From positions 62,001-126,000 of the forward strand of contig CALTTS010000002.1 in assembly GCA_943912265.1 (NCBI GenBank): a stretch of DNA of 64,000 nucleotides, given 5' to 3'. The position numbers and the translations under genes were made by a program. The notes under the pieces are model-generated. The model was not told the DNA's origin and did no database searches. It was given only the letters and a program-made list of their open reading frames with translations. The stretch comes from an uncultured Xanthomonas sp. (lineage in GTDB: Bacteria; Pseudomonadota; Gammaproteobacteria; Xanthomonadales; Xanthomonadaceae). This document shows, piece by piece, positions 31,715 to 41,704 of this stretch (its first letter is position 1; each line of letters starts with the position of its first letter).

Positions 31715-32248
31715 ATGCATGCATCGCCCTTACGTCCAGCCATGGTCGTCCTGCGCGGAGCCGCGGCCGGCCTGATCGCCGCGCTGCTGCTGGTCGGCTG
31801 CGGACGCCAGGCCCTCCGCCCGGCCGTGCCCGCCGCCCGGACCTGGCCACAGAACGCCCCGGCCGACCCGGCCCGCGCCAATGCGGTGCTGATGCGCGCG
31901 CTCGGGCTGGTGGGCACGCCCTACCGTTACGGCGGCAACACCCCCGATTCGGGCTTCGACTGCAGCGGGCTGGTCAGCTATGTCTACCGCGACATGGCCA
32001 ACGTGCAGCTGCCGCGCACGTCGCGCGGCCTGGCCCAGGCCCAAGGGCCGCGCATCGCCACTGACCGTCTGGCGCCGGGCGACCTGGTGTTCTTCGGCGA
32101 TGCCCGCGATGTCAGCCACGTGGGCATCTATGTCGGCGAAGGCCGCTTCGTGCATGCGCCCAGCAGCGGCGGCACGGTGCGTCTGGACCGGCTCGACGGC
32201 GCCTACTGGCAAGACCACTACAGCGGCGCCAAGCGGGTTCTGCCCTGA
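31715..32248 (+). CDS. NlpC/P60-family lipoprotein (D,L-endopeptidase)
   Basis: The 177-residue lipoprotein (lipobox LLVGC, C29) carries a C-terminal NlpC/P60 domain. The catalytic residues are C83 in DSGFDCSGLVSYV, H135 in SHVGIYVG and H147 in FVHAPS. Such enzymes cut between D-Glu and diaminopimelate in peptidoglycan stems, as E. coli MepS does. An in-frame ATG at 31742 would also leave an intact signal. It is divergent from the fap-like operon, and a related gene follows 153 bases downstream. Confidence 0.92.
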   Translation: MHASPLRPAMVVLRGAAAGLIAALLLVGCGRQALRPAVPAARTWPQNAPADPARANAVLMRALGLVGTPYRYGGNTPDSGFDCSGLVSYVYRDMANVQLPRTSRGLAQAQGPRIATDRLAPGDLVFFGDARDVSHVGIYVGEGRFVHAPSSGGTVRLDRLDGAYWQDHYSGAKRVLP

Positions 32249-32401
32249 ATCGTGATGCGCATCACACCTTGTTTCACGGCAATTTAACGGCTTGTGAACT
32301 TTTCCGGCCGGTCCACGCGGCATCATCCAAGGCTGGTTCCGCACAGTGAAAGCCGCGTGACGATCATCCACCTGCCGCTCGCATCTGTTCCGAAACACCT
32401 G

Positions 32402-33106
32402 ATGTCCCGTCTTTCGCTGCTGTGCCTGCCGCTGCTGGCCGGGTTCGCCCCCGCCGCCCTGGCCCAGCAGGCCGCGCCAAGCGCCGTTTCGGCCGCCGCC
32501 GAAAGCGCCGCTCCACAGGAGCCCCGGCTGGCCTCCTCGGTGAAGGCCAGGGCCGATGCCGCCGTCAACGCCACCTTGGCCGCCGTGCTGCCGCGCCTGG
32601 CCTCGGGCGACACCATCCCGCTGCTGGACCGCTCGGCGATGTTCGCCGGCGATCTCGGCCGCATGCTGGCCAGCTACGATCTCAACCAGGACCCCGCCCA
32701 CAACGCCGAAGTGCTCGCCAAGGACAGCCGCGTGCAGGCCGTGCTGAAGCGCGCGATGACGCTGCTGGGCACGCCCTACCGCTGGGGCGGCACCACCACC
32801 GACGGCTTCGACTGCAGCGGGCTGGTGGCGTACGTGTTCCGCACCGCGCTGGGCGTCGAACTGCCGCGCGTCTCGCGCGAGATGGCCGCGCAGGACGAGG
32901 CGCTGCTGATCAAGGACCGGAATTCGCTGAATCCGGGCGACCTGGTGTTCTTCGGCAACAAGGGCCGGGTCAACCACGTGGGCATCTACGTGGGCAACGG
33001 CCAGTTCCTGCATTCGCCGCGCACCGGCGAGGACGTGCGCGTGGACACGCTGCTGTCCGGCTACTGGGCCGGCACCTTCATGCAGGCGCGCCGCCTCGAC
33101 ATGTGA
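32402..33106 (+). CDS. NlpC/P60-family secreted peptidoglycan hydrolase
   Basis: The 234-residue product has a cleavable signal (about 1-21, FAPAALA-QQ), a helical region (about 40-110) and a NlpC/P60 domain. Catalytic residues are C138 (TTTDGFDCSGLVAYV), H192 (NHVGIYVG) and H204 (QFLHSP). It shares the core RxGGxT...DCSGLV with the upstream gene but lacks the lipobox, so the pair probably arose by duplication and now differs in localisation. ATG 32402 is chosen because it begins directly with the signal peptide. A strong terminator follows. Confidence 0.92.
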   Translation: MSRLSLLCLPLLAGFAPAALAQQAAPSAVSAAAESAAPQEPRLASSVKARADAAVNATLAAVLPRLASGDTIPLLDRSAMFAGDLGRMLASYDLNQDPAHNAEVLAKDSRVQAVLKRAMTLLGTPYRWGGTTTDGFDCSGLVAYVFRTALGVELPRVSREMAAQDEALLIKDRNSLNPGDLVFFGNKGRVNHVGIYVGNGQFLHSPRTGEDVRVDTLLSGYWAGTFMQARRLDM

Positions 33107-33152
33107 CACCGGCCGGGCCAGCGCACGCCGGCCGCCTTCGCTCCGATACGGA

Positions 33153-33178
33153 AAGGGCCGTCGGAAACGACGGCCCTT
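33153..33178 (+). terminator. Intrinsic terminator after the second NlpC/P60 gene
   Basis: A perfect 11-bp stem (aagggccgtcg / cgacggccctt) with a GAAA loop is followed by cttcgtt. It lies 46 bases after the stop codon. Confidence 0.85.
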
Positions 33179-33287
33179 CTTCGTTGCCGGATCGGCATCG
33201 GCCCGATCAGGGCCCGATCCGCCGCACCGCCCGTACCGCGCGCCCGGCCATGCGCTCGCGCACGGCATGACGCACGCCGGATTCCGC

Positions 33288-33608
33288 TCAGAACGGCAGC
33301 TTCATCCCCGGCGGCAGCGGCATGCCCGCCGTGGCCGCGCCCATCTTCGACTTCGACTCGGCATCGATCCGGTTGGACGCGTCGTTGAACGCCGCCGCCA
33401 CCAGATCCTCGAGCATTTCGGCATCGGACAGCAGCGAGGGGTCGATGCGCACCTTGCGGCACTCCTTGGCGCCGGTCAGGGTCACGCTGACCATGCCGCC
33501 GCCGGCACTGCCGGTCACTTCCAGTTTCGCCAGTTCTTCCTGCGCCTTCTGCAGGTTTTCCTGCATCTTCTGCGCCTGCTGCATCAATTGGGCGATGTTT
33601 CCACGCAT
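33288..33608 (-). CDS. ybaB: YbaB/EbfC nucleoid-associated protein
   Basis: The 106-residue protein forms a dimer that binds DNA. The N-terminal coiled helix MRGNIAQLMQQAQKMQENLQ and the sheet segment GGGMVSVTLTGAKECRKVRIDPSLL are diagnostic, and the C-terminal helix LEDLVAAAFNDASNRI is present. A Met/Pro-rich end (GMPLPPGMKLPF) is typical. It follows dnaX by 8 bases on the same strand, the conserved dnaX-ybaB arrangement of many bacteria; recR usually follows but is not here. Confidence 0.95.
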   Translation of the reverse strand: MRGNIAQLMQQAQKMQENLQKAQEELAKLEVTGSAGGGMVSVTLTGAKECRKVRIDPSLLSDAEMLEDLVAAAFNDASNRIDAESKSKMGAATAGMPLPPGMKLPF

Positions 33609-33616
33609 CTGTTCTG

Positions 33617-35503
<1,887 letters not shown>

Positions 35504-35672
35504 CGGCCCCATTGTGCCGCGCCGGCCGGATCCTTCCAAGCAACACGCCACGAGGTCGCAACGGCGGCATGGGCGGCCGGCAGCCGGAAACCGGTGCGCG
35601 GGGCTCGCATTGCGGACGCATCGCGGCTAGAATCTGCGGCCCGTTCGCCGCTTGCCGGCCGGACGGGCTCCC

Positions 35673-35765
35673 GGAGAGGTGTCCGAGTGGTTGAAGGAGC
35701 ACGCCTGGAAAGTGTGTAAGCGGCTAAACCCCGCTTCGGGGGTTCGAATCCCCCTCTCTCCGCCA
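35673..35765 (+). tRNA. tRNA-Ser (anticodon GGA)
   Basis: A class II tRNA of 93 bases including an encoded CCA. The acceptor stem is ggagagg/tctctcc with one G-T pair, the anticodon loop is CTGGAAA on a cacgc/gtgtg stem, the variable arm is long, and the T arm is ggggg-ttcgaat-ccccc. It reads UCC and UCU. It is divergent from dnaX and precedes the SRP RNA. Confidence 0.95.
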
Positions 35766-35830
35766 GATTCGAAAGCCCCGCGCCCCTGGCGCGGCGGCAT
35801 CAGGGCCGCGCGATGCGGCCCGCGTCTTAT

Positions 35831-35942
35831 GGTGGCCCTGTCGGCCCCTCGCGACGCTAGGTCGAAAACCCCGCCAGGGCCGGAAGGCAGCAACGGTATC
35901 GATCGACGCGGGCGCCGAGGTCAGCCGGCAGGGCTGCCACCC
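35831..35942 (+). ncRNA. ffs: Bacterial small SRP RNA (4.5S)
   Basis: The sequence folds end to end (ggtggc at the 5' end pairs with gccacc at the 3' end). It contains the invariant Ffh-binding part: cagggccggaaggcagcaac, with the GGAA-type apical loop and the internal-loop AGCA. The RNA joins Ffh to form the signal recognition particle that targets membrane proteins. Ends are estimated from the pairing. It is 65 bases after tRNA-Ser(GGA). Confidence 0.92.
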
Positions 35943-36312
35943 TTTCGCCGGACCATCATCGCCATGCCACCCGGGCGTGGCGATGCTTTCCTGCCGGCCT
36001 TTCCGCCGGATGCCCGCCGGCGCCGCGCGATGCCGGCGGCCGGGCATGCGGATTCGTGCCCGCTGCACGGTGCCGCAGGGATGGATCCCGCATCGGCCAG
36101 TCCCAGGCGGCGTGCCGGCATGTGTACCGCGCGCGGCATGCGATCCGGCACGGCCTCCATTCGCCAGGCCCGTCGTCATCGCGACCTGATTCGAGGAATG
36201 CCCCCTCGCCAGATCGGCCAGCGTCCCACGCTTTCGATCACAGGCCGCGGCGCGCCCCACGCCCAACCGGCACCTGCTGCGCGCAACCTTCATCGCCGCG
36301 AGCTTGGCCGGC
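35943..36312. other. Gene-free region after the SRP RNA
   Basis: About 370 bases between ffs and the end of the MBL hydrolase gene on the other strand. It is GC-rich with several short inverted repeats of ccgg/gccgg type (for example around 36000-36045). I see no credible gene, tRNA or T-run terminator in it. Confidence 0.55.
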
Positions 36313-37077
36313 TCAGCGCACCGGGAAATCCGGCGCCCGCGGCTCGGCCAGGGCGACCAGCTCGCCCTGCCGCGCGACCCGGCAGCCGCGCGCGCGCAGG
36401 GCATCGCCGTCGCGCTCGCCGCCGTAGTGGTAGACGAGTAGCCGCTGCCGCAGTTCGGGCGGGTATTCGCGCTCGAGGTCGTCGATGCCGCTGTGCGAGG
36501 GGTTGCCGACCAGCCCGCAATCGTGGGCGATCACTTCGCCGGCATCGGCGAATTTCGCCAGCGCCTCGGGGATCGGCCGGGTATCGCCGGTCCACACCAG
36601 GCTGCCGGGCAGGCGCAGGCCGAACGCGGTGTCGGGCCAATGGTGGCGTACCGGGAACACTTCCAGCCGCTGGCCGTCGTGCCAGAACGCCTCGCCCACC
36701 GGCACCAGATGGAAGGCATCCCAGAAATTGACGCCGCCCTCGGCCAGCACGTTGGGGTAATCGGCCACGCGCCGCTGCAGCAGCGGCACCAGCGGCGCGG
36801 GCACGTACAGCCGCACCCGGCCACGCCGCGCCGGGTCGAACCAGGCGTCGACGAACAGCCGTTCCATGCCGCCGACGTGGTCCAGATGGGTGTGGGTGAT
36901 GAACAAGGCGTCCGGCATGCGCCGGTAATGGTCGCGGCAGGCGGTCAGGCCTTCGCTGCCGCAGTCGATGGTCAGCCACGGCAGGCCGTCGCGCTCGATC
37001 GTGGCCATCGCCGACCCCAGCTCGACCGCCGCCGAGCTGCCAACGCCGTGGAACCGCAGCGCCCAGCCCACGCTCAC
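36313..37077 (-). CDS. MBL-fold metallo-hydrolase
   Basis: The 254-residue protein is a metallo-beta-lactamase-fold hydrolase. The metal motif THTHLDHVGGMERLF (HxHxDH), a later HH pair (VRHHWPDTAFG), SLVWTGDTRPIPE and the C-terminal YHYGGERDGD are visible. This resembles RNase Z-like or phosphodiesterase-like hydrolases, and the substrate is unknown. The only start that couples to the upstream gene is GTG 37077, which overlaps the kdkA stop as GTGA and gives VSVGWALRFHGVGSS. Linkage with LPS-core genes may be incidental. Confidence 0.85.
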   Translation of the reverse strand: MSVGWALRFHGVGSSAAVELGSAMATIERDGLPWLTIDCGSEGLTACRDHYRRMPDALFITHTHLDHVGGMERLFVDAWFDPARRGRVRLYVPAPLVPLLQRRVADYPNVLAEGGVNFWDAFHLVPVGEAFWHDGQRLEVFPVRHHWPDTAFGLRLPGSLVWTGDTRPIPEALAKFADAGEVIAHDCGLVGNPSHSGIDDLEREYPPELRQRLLVYHYGGERDGDALRARGCRVARQGELVALAEPRAPDFPVR

Positions 37078-37823
37078 ACGCCCCGCTGCCAGGCCTGGTC
37101 GTAGGCCCGGCGCAGGCGCGCGAAGTCCTTGCCGACCTCCTCGCGGCTGCGCGCACCGCGCAGCTTGAGCAGCGAGCGTTGCAGCCGCGCCAGGTTGCGC
37201 TCGCGCCAGCCGGTGGCCGGGATGCGCAGCACGCCGCGGTCGAAATCGATCAGCCAGCCATGCCCGGCATCGTCGAACAGGATGTTCTGCGCGTTGAGGT
37301 CGGCATGGTCGAGCCCGGCGCGGTGGAAGCGTGCGATCAGGCGCCCGGCCTCCTCCCACGGCGCGCCGGCACCGGCCACGCCGGCGCGGTCGGCCAGCGA
37401 GCGCACGCCCTGCAGGCGCTCCATCAGGATCGCCGCGCGGTAGCGCAGGCCCTGGCGCAGGTAGCAGGCCGCCAGCGGCACCGGCACCGGCAGTCCCCGG
37501 GCGTGCAGCGCGCGCATCAGGCGGAATTCGGCGAAGCTGCGGGTGCGGTCGGCGCCATGCCAGAAATAGCGGTCGCGGCTCAGGCTCGCGGCCAGCCCGC
37601 CGCGCAGGTAATGGCGCAGCACGCAGGCGCCGAACGGCGCATCGACGAACCATGCCCCGCCGCGCCCGCCGCTGCCGACCGGACGCGCCCTGTCGCCCCA
37701 CTCGCCCGGCTCGAACAAGGCCATGCTCGCTTGTCGCAGACGGCGGCGGTCGAAGAGAATGGCGCCATGACCATCGCCTTCGCGACAGGGAGTGAGGGCT
37801 TCGTTGGCGTCGAACGCGGCCAT
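37074..37823 (-). CDS. kdkA: 3-deoxy-D-manno-octulosonic acid kinase
   Basis: The 249-residue enzyme phosphorylates Kdo in the LPS inner core, as in Haemophilus, Vibrio and Xanthomonas. It has a small protein-kinase-like fold: RGGAWFV, VLRHYLRGGLAASLSRDRYFW near the N-terminus, the catalytic segment LDHADLNAQNILFDD, and the metal-binding WLIDFDRGVLR. It fits the WaaP/KdkA group. It is divergent from a GT9 glycosyltransferase gene; the two probably build the same core. Phosphorylated Kdo replaces a second Kdo in organisms of this type. Confidence 0.92.
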   Translation of the reverse strand: MAAFDANEALTPCREGDGHGAILFDRRRLRQASMALFEPGEWGDRARPVGSGGRGGAWFVDAPFGACVLRHYLRGGLAASLSRDRYFWHGADRTRSFAEFRLMRALHARGLPVPVPLAACYLRQGLRYRAAILMERLQGVRSLADRAGVAGAGAPWEEAGRLIARFHRAGLDHADLNAQNILFDDAGHGWLIDFDRGVLRIPATGWRERNLARLQRSLLKLRGARSREEVGKDFARLRRAYDQAWQRGV

Positions 37824-37921
37824 TCGCGCGAGTCTAGCAACAACCCCGCGCCGTTCGCCCTCTCCGAAGCTTTCGCACCATCACTTTTGCGCGCATCGGC
37901 ATGCCCGCCGGGAACAACGCG

Positions 37922-38974
37922 ATGACCTCCACGCCGCCCTCGCTGTGCCTGCTGCGCCTGTCCGCGCTCGGCGACGTCACCCACGTGCTGCCGCTGGTGC
38001 ACACGCTGCGCCGGGCATGGCCGGACGCGGGCGACATCCACTGGCTCATCGACAAGGCCGGGCACAGGCTGCTGGACGGCCTGCCGGGCGTGCGTTTCCA
38101 CGTCTACGACAAGGCCACCGGGCTGGCCGGCATGTTCGCGCTGCGCCGCGAGCTGGCCCCGTTCGGCCGCTTCGACGCGCTGCTGCAGATGCAGGTGGCC
38201 GCGCGCGCCAACCTGCTGTCGGCCTTCGTGCCGGCCCGGCGCCGGATCGGTTACGACCGTTCGCGCTCGAAGGACCTGCACGGCCTGTTCGTCAACGAGC
38301 GCATCCATGCGCCCGAGCGCATCCACGTGCTCGATGCGATCGGCAGCTTCTGCGAACCGCTCGGCCTGGAGCAGACTGAGGTCGTGTGGAACCTGCCGGT
38401 GCCGGATGCGGCGTTCGAATGGGCCGCCACGCAATGGCCCGACGACGGCACGCCGGTGCTGATGGTCTCGCCGTGCTCCAGCCACGTGCGCCGCAACTGG
38501 TATGCCGACCGCTACGCCGCGCTGGCCGACCACGCCGCCGCGCGCGGCTGGCGCATCGTGCTGTGCGGCGGCCGCAGCGACCTCGAACGCCGCACCGCCG
38601 ACGCCATCCTCGCGGCCATGCACGCGCCGGCGCTGGACCTGGTCGGCAAGGACACGCTCAAGCAGCTGCCTGCCCTGCTCGCCCGCGCCACGCTGCTGGT
38701 CACGCCCGACTCCGGCCCGATGCACATCGCCAACGCGATGGGCACCAAGGTGCTGGGCCTGCACGCGGCCAGCAACCCGCGCCGCAGCGGCCCGTACTCG
38801 GACATCCGCTACTGCGTGGACCGCTACGACGACGCGGCGCGCACTTTCCTCGGCAAACCGGCCGACGCGCTGAAGTGGGGCACCAAGATCGAGTTCGACG
38901 AAGTGATGGCGCTGGTCACCGTGGACGATGCCGTCGCCGCGTTCGAGCGCTACGTCCACGACCATGCCCTGTGA
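37922..38974 (+). CDS. Glycosyltransferase family 9 (heptosyltransferase-like)
   Basis: The 350-residue GT9 enzyme begins with the family's LCLLRLSALGDVTHVLPLVHTL. VLMVSPCSSHVRRNWY is the donor-side segment, and LLVTPDSGPMHIANAMGTKVLGLH is the conserved C-terminal site. It should transfer ADP-heptose or a related sugar to the LPS core. The exact acceptor is unknown. ATG 37922 has a weak GGGA ahead of it; ATG 37901 would add seven residues without a ribosome-binding site. It faces kdkA across a shared 98-base promoter region. Confidence 0.88.
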   Translation: MTSTPPSLCLLRLSALGDVTHVLPLVHTLRRAWPDAGDIHWLIDKAGHRLLDGLPGVRFHVYDKATGLAGMFALRRELAPFGRFDALLQMQVAARANLLSAFVPARRRIGYDRSRSKDLHGLFVNERIHAPERIHVLDAIGSFCEPLGLEQTEVVWNLPVPDAAFEWAATQWPDDGTPVLMVSPCSSHVRRNWYADRYAALADHAAARGWRIVLCGGRSDLERRTADAILAAMHAPALDLVGKDTLKQLPALLARATLLVTPDSGPMHIANAMGTKVLGLHAASNPRRSGPYSDIRYCVDRYDDAARTFLGKPADALKWGTKIEFDEVMALVTVDDAVAAFERYVHDHAL

Positions 38975-38987
38975 GCGGAGCCCGGCG

Positions 38988-40031
38988 ATGAATGCACTGG
39001 CCACGCTGCTCGGCATCGACCTGCCGCTGCTGCAGGCGCCGATGGCCGGCGTGCAGGGCCATCGGCTGGCGGCCGCCGTCTGCCGCGCCGGCGCCCTCGG
39101 CGCGCTGCCCGGCGCCGCGCTATCGCCGCAGGCGCTGGCCGAGGAGATCGCCGCATTGCGCGCGGCCACCACGCGGCCGTTCAACGTCAACTTCTTCTGC
39201 CACGTGCCGCCCGCGCCACAGCCGGAGCGCGAAGCGGCCTGGCGCAGCGTGCTGGCCGGCGAATACCGGCGCTGGGGCATCGAGCCGGCCGACGTACCCT
39301 CCGCGCCGGGCCGGCGCCCGTTCGATGCGCAGGCCCTGGCGGTGCTGCAGGCCGCGCGTCCGGCCGTGGTCAGCTTCCACTTCGGCCTGCCGGACGAGGC
39401 GCTGCTGGCGCCGCTGCGCGCGACGGGCTGCCGGATTCTCTCTTCCGCGACCACCGTGGCCGAAGCCCGCTGGCTGGCCGCGCGCGGCGTGGACGCGGTG
39501 ATCGCCCAGGGGCTGGAAGCCGGCGGCCATCGCGGCCATTTCCTCTCCGATGACCTGACCGAGCAGATGGGCACGTTCGCCCTGCTGCCGCAGATCGTCG
39601 CCGCGGTGGACGTGCCGGTGATCGCCGCCGGCGGCATCGCCGACGCGGCCGGCGTGGCCGCGGCGCTGCGGCTGGGCGCGGCCGGCGTGCAGGTCGGCAC
39701 CGCGCTGCTGCGCTGCCCGGAAGCGGACACCTCCGCGGTGCATCGCGCCGCGCTGGCCTCGCCGCGCGCGGCGCATACCGCGCTGACCAACCTGTTCACC
39801 GGCCGGCCGGCACGCGGCATCGTCAACCATGCGATCCGCGCGTTCGGGCCGATCGCCCCGCAGGCGCCGCCGTTCCCGCTGGCCACCGCCGCTTCGACGC
39901 CGCTGCGCCGGGCCGCCGAAGCGGCCGGCAGCGACGACTGGACGCCGCTGTGGGCCGGCCAGCACGTGCCGGCCGACGGCGACCTTGCCGCCGCCGACAT
40001 GGTCCGGCGACTGGCCGCGGGCCTGGCCTGA
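38988..40031 (+). CDS. Nitronate monooxygenase-like flavoprotein
   Basis: The 347-residue TIM-barrel FMN protein belongs to the nitronate monooxygenase/2-nitropropane dioxygenase family. LPLLQAPMAGVQG at the start, RPFNVNFFCHVPP, the active-site segment IAQGLEAGGHRGHF, and the FMN phosphate site VIAAGGIADAAGV...GAAGVQVGTALL are all intact. It detoxifies propionate 3-nitronate or a similar substrate; specificity is not certain. It begins 13 bases after the glycosyltransferase gene, with GAGCGGAG ahead of the ATG, and probably shares its transcript. Confidence 0.9.
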   Translation: MNALATLLGIDLPLLQAPMAGVQGHRLAAAVCRAGALGALPGAALSPQALAEEIAALRAATTRPFNVNFFCHVPPAPQPEREAAWRSVLAGEYRRWGIEPADVPSAPGRRPFDAQALAVLQAARPAVVSFHFGLPDEALLAPLRATGCRILSSATTVAEARWLAARGVDAVIAQGLEAGGHRGHFLSDDLTEQMGTFALLPQIVAAVDVPVIAAGGIADAAGVAAALRLGAAGVQVGTALLRCPEADTSAVHRAALASPRAAHTALTNLFTGRPARGIVNHAIRAFGPIAPQAPPFPLATAASTPLRRAAEAAGSDDWTPLWAGQHVPADGDLAAADMVRRLAAGLA

Positions 40032-40040
40032 GCGCGCCGC

Positions 40041-40451
40041 TCAGGGCATCGTGTCGCCGGCGCCGTAGTCCTGGTAGGACTTTTCCTCGACGTAGGCCGA
40101 GCCCAGCGCGAGGTTGATCTCCTTCTTGATGCGGGCGCGCTCGTCGTTCTCGAAATACACGCTGCGCGCCAGCTTCACGAATTCCGCATCGAAGGCCTGG
40201 GCCTTCTCCTTGAGCCGGATCGCGTCCTCGATGTCCCACAGACGTTCGTTGACCGCCTTCAGCCGCGCGCGCAGCTCGGCGATGTCCTTCACCGCCGCCG
40301 GATGCGCCAGCCAGGTGCGCTCCAGCGCATCCAGTTCGTTGCGGACGTTGGCCAGCTTGGCCGGGTCGCCCATGCGCTCGGACTTGATCTGCAGGATGGC
40401 GATCTTGTCGAGCAGTTCGCCGAAGGACACCGGGACGAGGATTTCGGACAT
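40041..40451 (-). CDS. DUF6165 family protein
   Basis: The 136-residue, mostly helical cytoplasmic protein starts MSEILVPVSFGELLDKIAILQIKSERM. The long helices ELDALERTWLAHPAAVKDIAELRARL and FDAEFVKLARSVYFENDERARIKKEIN suggest a coiled helical bundle. I recognise it as DUF6165, a family commonly found near LPS and cell-surface genes, which fits the kdkA/GT9 neighbourhood. No function is established. It converges on the nitronate monooxygenase-like gene. Confidence 0.82.
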   Translation of the reverse strand: MSEILVPVSFGELLDKIAILQIKSERMGDPAKLANVRNELDALERTWLAHPAAVKDIAELRARLKAVNERLWDIEDAIRLKEKAQAFDAEFVKLARSVYFENDERARIKKEINLALGSAYVEEKSYQDYGAGDTMP

Positions 40452-40724
40452 GGGCAGGGAGTTCCGCTGGAATCGATGGCGGCAAGTCTACAGGCCGGCC
40501 CGCGGAATGGCCGCGGATGCCGCTCCCCGGAAACGCGAAACGCCCCTGCGGGACGCTTGCGGAATCTGGCGGAAAGGGAACGCGTTGATGACCGTCAGGC
40601 CCACCTGCTGCGACGCCACCGCCCGGACGGCAAACCCCGCGCCGTGCCGAACGAGGCAATGGGGAAACGCATGGAGGCGGGTGTCCCGAAGCGCGCCCCC
40701 AACCCCGCCGCCTTCCCCGAAAAG
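40452..40724. other. Gene-free region before the tRNA-Ser(CGA) terminator
   Basis: About 270 bases upstream of the DUF6165 gene (minus strand), up to the terminator of tRNA-Ser(CGA). It should contain the DUF6165 promoter. I see no further gene or clear regulatory motif. Confidence 0.5.
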
Positions 40725-40725
40725 C

Positions 40726-40748
40726 AAAAAACCCCGGAAAAACCGGGG
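40726..40748 (-). terminator. Intrinsic terminator of tRNA-Ser(CGA)
   Basis: On the minus strand the stem ccccgg/ccgggg with a TTTTT loop is followed by six Ts and GC. It lies 12 bases after the tRNA 3' end. Confidence 0.85.
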
Positions 40749-40760
40749 CCTTTGCGAATC

Positions 40761-40851
40761 TGGCGGGAAGGGGGGGATTCGAACCCCCGAGGCGCTATAA
40801 ACGCCTGCCTGATTTCGAGTCAGGTACATTCAACCGCTCTGCCACCTTCCC
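40761..40851 (-). tRNA. tRNA-Ser (anticodon CGA)
   Basis: A class II tRNA of 91 bases including CCA. The acceptor stem gggaagg/ccttccc is fully paired, the anticodon loop CTCGAAA sits on a cctga/tcagg stem, and the T arm is ggggg-ttcgaat-ccccc. It reads UCG, a frequent codon in GC-rich genomes. Confidence 0.95.
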
Positions 40852-40990
40852 GATGGCCCGGGCTGGCCGGGGCGTGCATGATACGGGCCGCGCCGGCATC
40901 GGACAAGCGGACCGGGCGGCGCGAGGTTGCCGGGCCGGGGCGCAGCCGCGATGATGCCGCATCCGCTCTGCCGCGCCCGGACGCGCAACC

Positions 40991-41695
40991 ATGATCGAAT
41001 TCGGCCACCTTTCCCATCCCGGCCTGCGCCGCTTCCTCAACGAGGACACGTACTACGGCGACAGCGAACTCGGGCTGTGGCTGGTGGCCGACGGCATGGG
41101 CGGCCATGCCTGCGGCGAGATGGCCAGCGCGCTGGCGCGGGAAGCCATCGTCCGCGAAGTGCGCGCCGGCGCCCCGCTGGCGCAGGCCATCCTCGCCGCC
41201 GACGAGGACATCATCCGCGCCTCGCGCCGGCGCAACGACAGCCTGCCGATGGGCACCACCGTGGTCGCCGCGCGCGTGCAGGGCAACGCCTACGAAGTGG
41301 CCTGGGTCGGCGACAGCCGCGCCTACCTGTGGCAGGGCGCGCGCCTGACCCAGCTCAGCCGGGACCACAGCTACGTACAGGACCTGGTCAAGCAGGGCGC
41401 GCTCACCTCCGAGCAGGCGCGCGCGCATCCGCACCGCAACATCGTCACCCAGGCGCTGGGCGTGACCGACCCGGCGCACCTGGACGTGGCGGTGCAGTCC
41501 GGCGAATTCCGTCCGGGCACGCAGCTGCTGCTGTGCAGCGACGGGCTGACCGAGGAAACCGACGACGCGCGCATCGCCGCGATCATCGCCCGCCACGACT
41601 GCAGCGCCCAGGAATGCGTGGACACGCTGATCGCCGCGGCGCTGGACGGCGGCGGCTCGGACAACGTCACCGCAATCCTGGTGCGCGCCCTCTGA
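40991..41695 (+). CDS. PP2C-type serine/threonine protein phosphatase
   Basis: The 234-residue stand-alone PP2C phosphatase has the metal-binding motifs LRRFLNEDTYY, WLVADGMGGHACGEMAS and VAWVGDSRAYLWQ. The later LLLCSDGLTEETDD and GGGSDNVTAILVRAL complete the site. It should remove phosphate from Ser/Thr residues placed by a bacterial Hanks-type kinase; no such kinase is encoded within the window. It runs towards dnaQ, whose stop is 9 bases away. Confidence 0.93.
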   Translation: MIEFGHLSHPGLRRFLNEDTYYGDSELGLWLVADGMGGHACGEMASALAREAIVREVRAGAPLAQAILAADEDIIRASRRRNDSLPMGTTVVAARVQGNAYEVAWVGDSRAYLWQGARLTQLSRDHSYVQDLVKQGALTSEQARAHPHRNIVTQALGVTDPAHLDVAVQSGEFRPGTQLLLCSDGLTEETDDARIAAIIARHDCSAQECVDTLIAAALDGGGSDNVTAILVRAL

Positions 41696-41704
41696 GCCCG
41701 CGGC

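Noticed and set aside
31900..33100. A gene-conversion or recombination repeat between the two NlpC/P60 genes
   Set aside because: The similarity is limited to protein motifs; no long stretch of identical DNA was seen.
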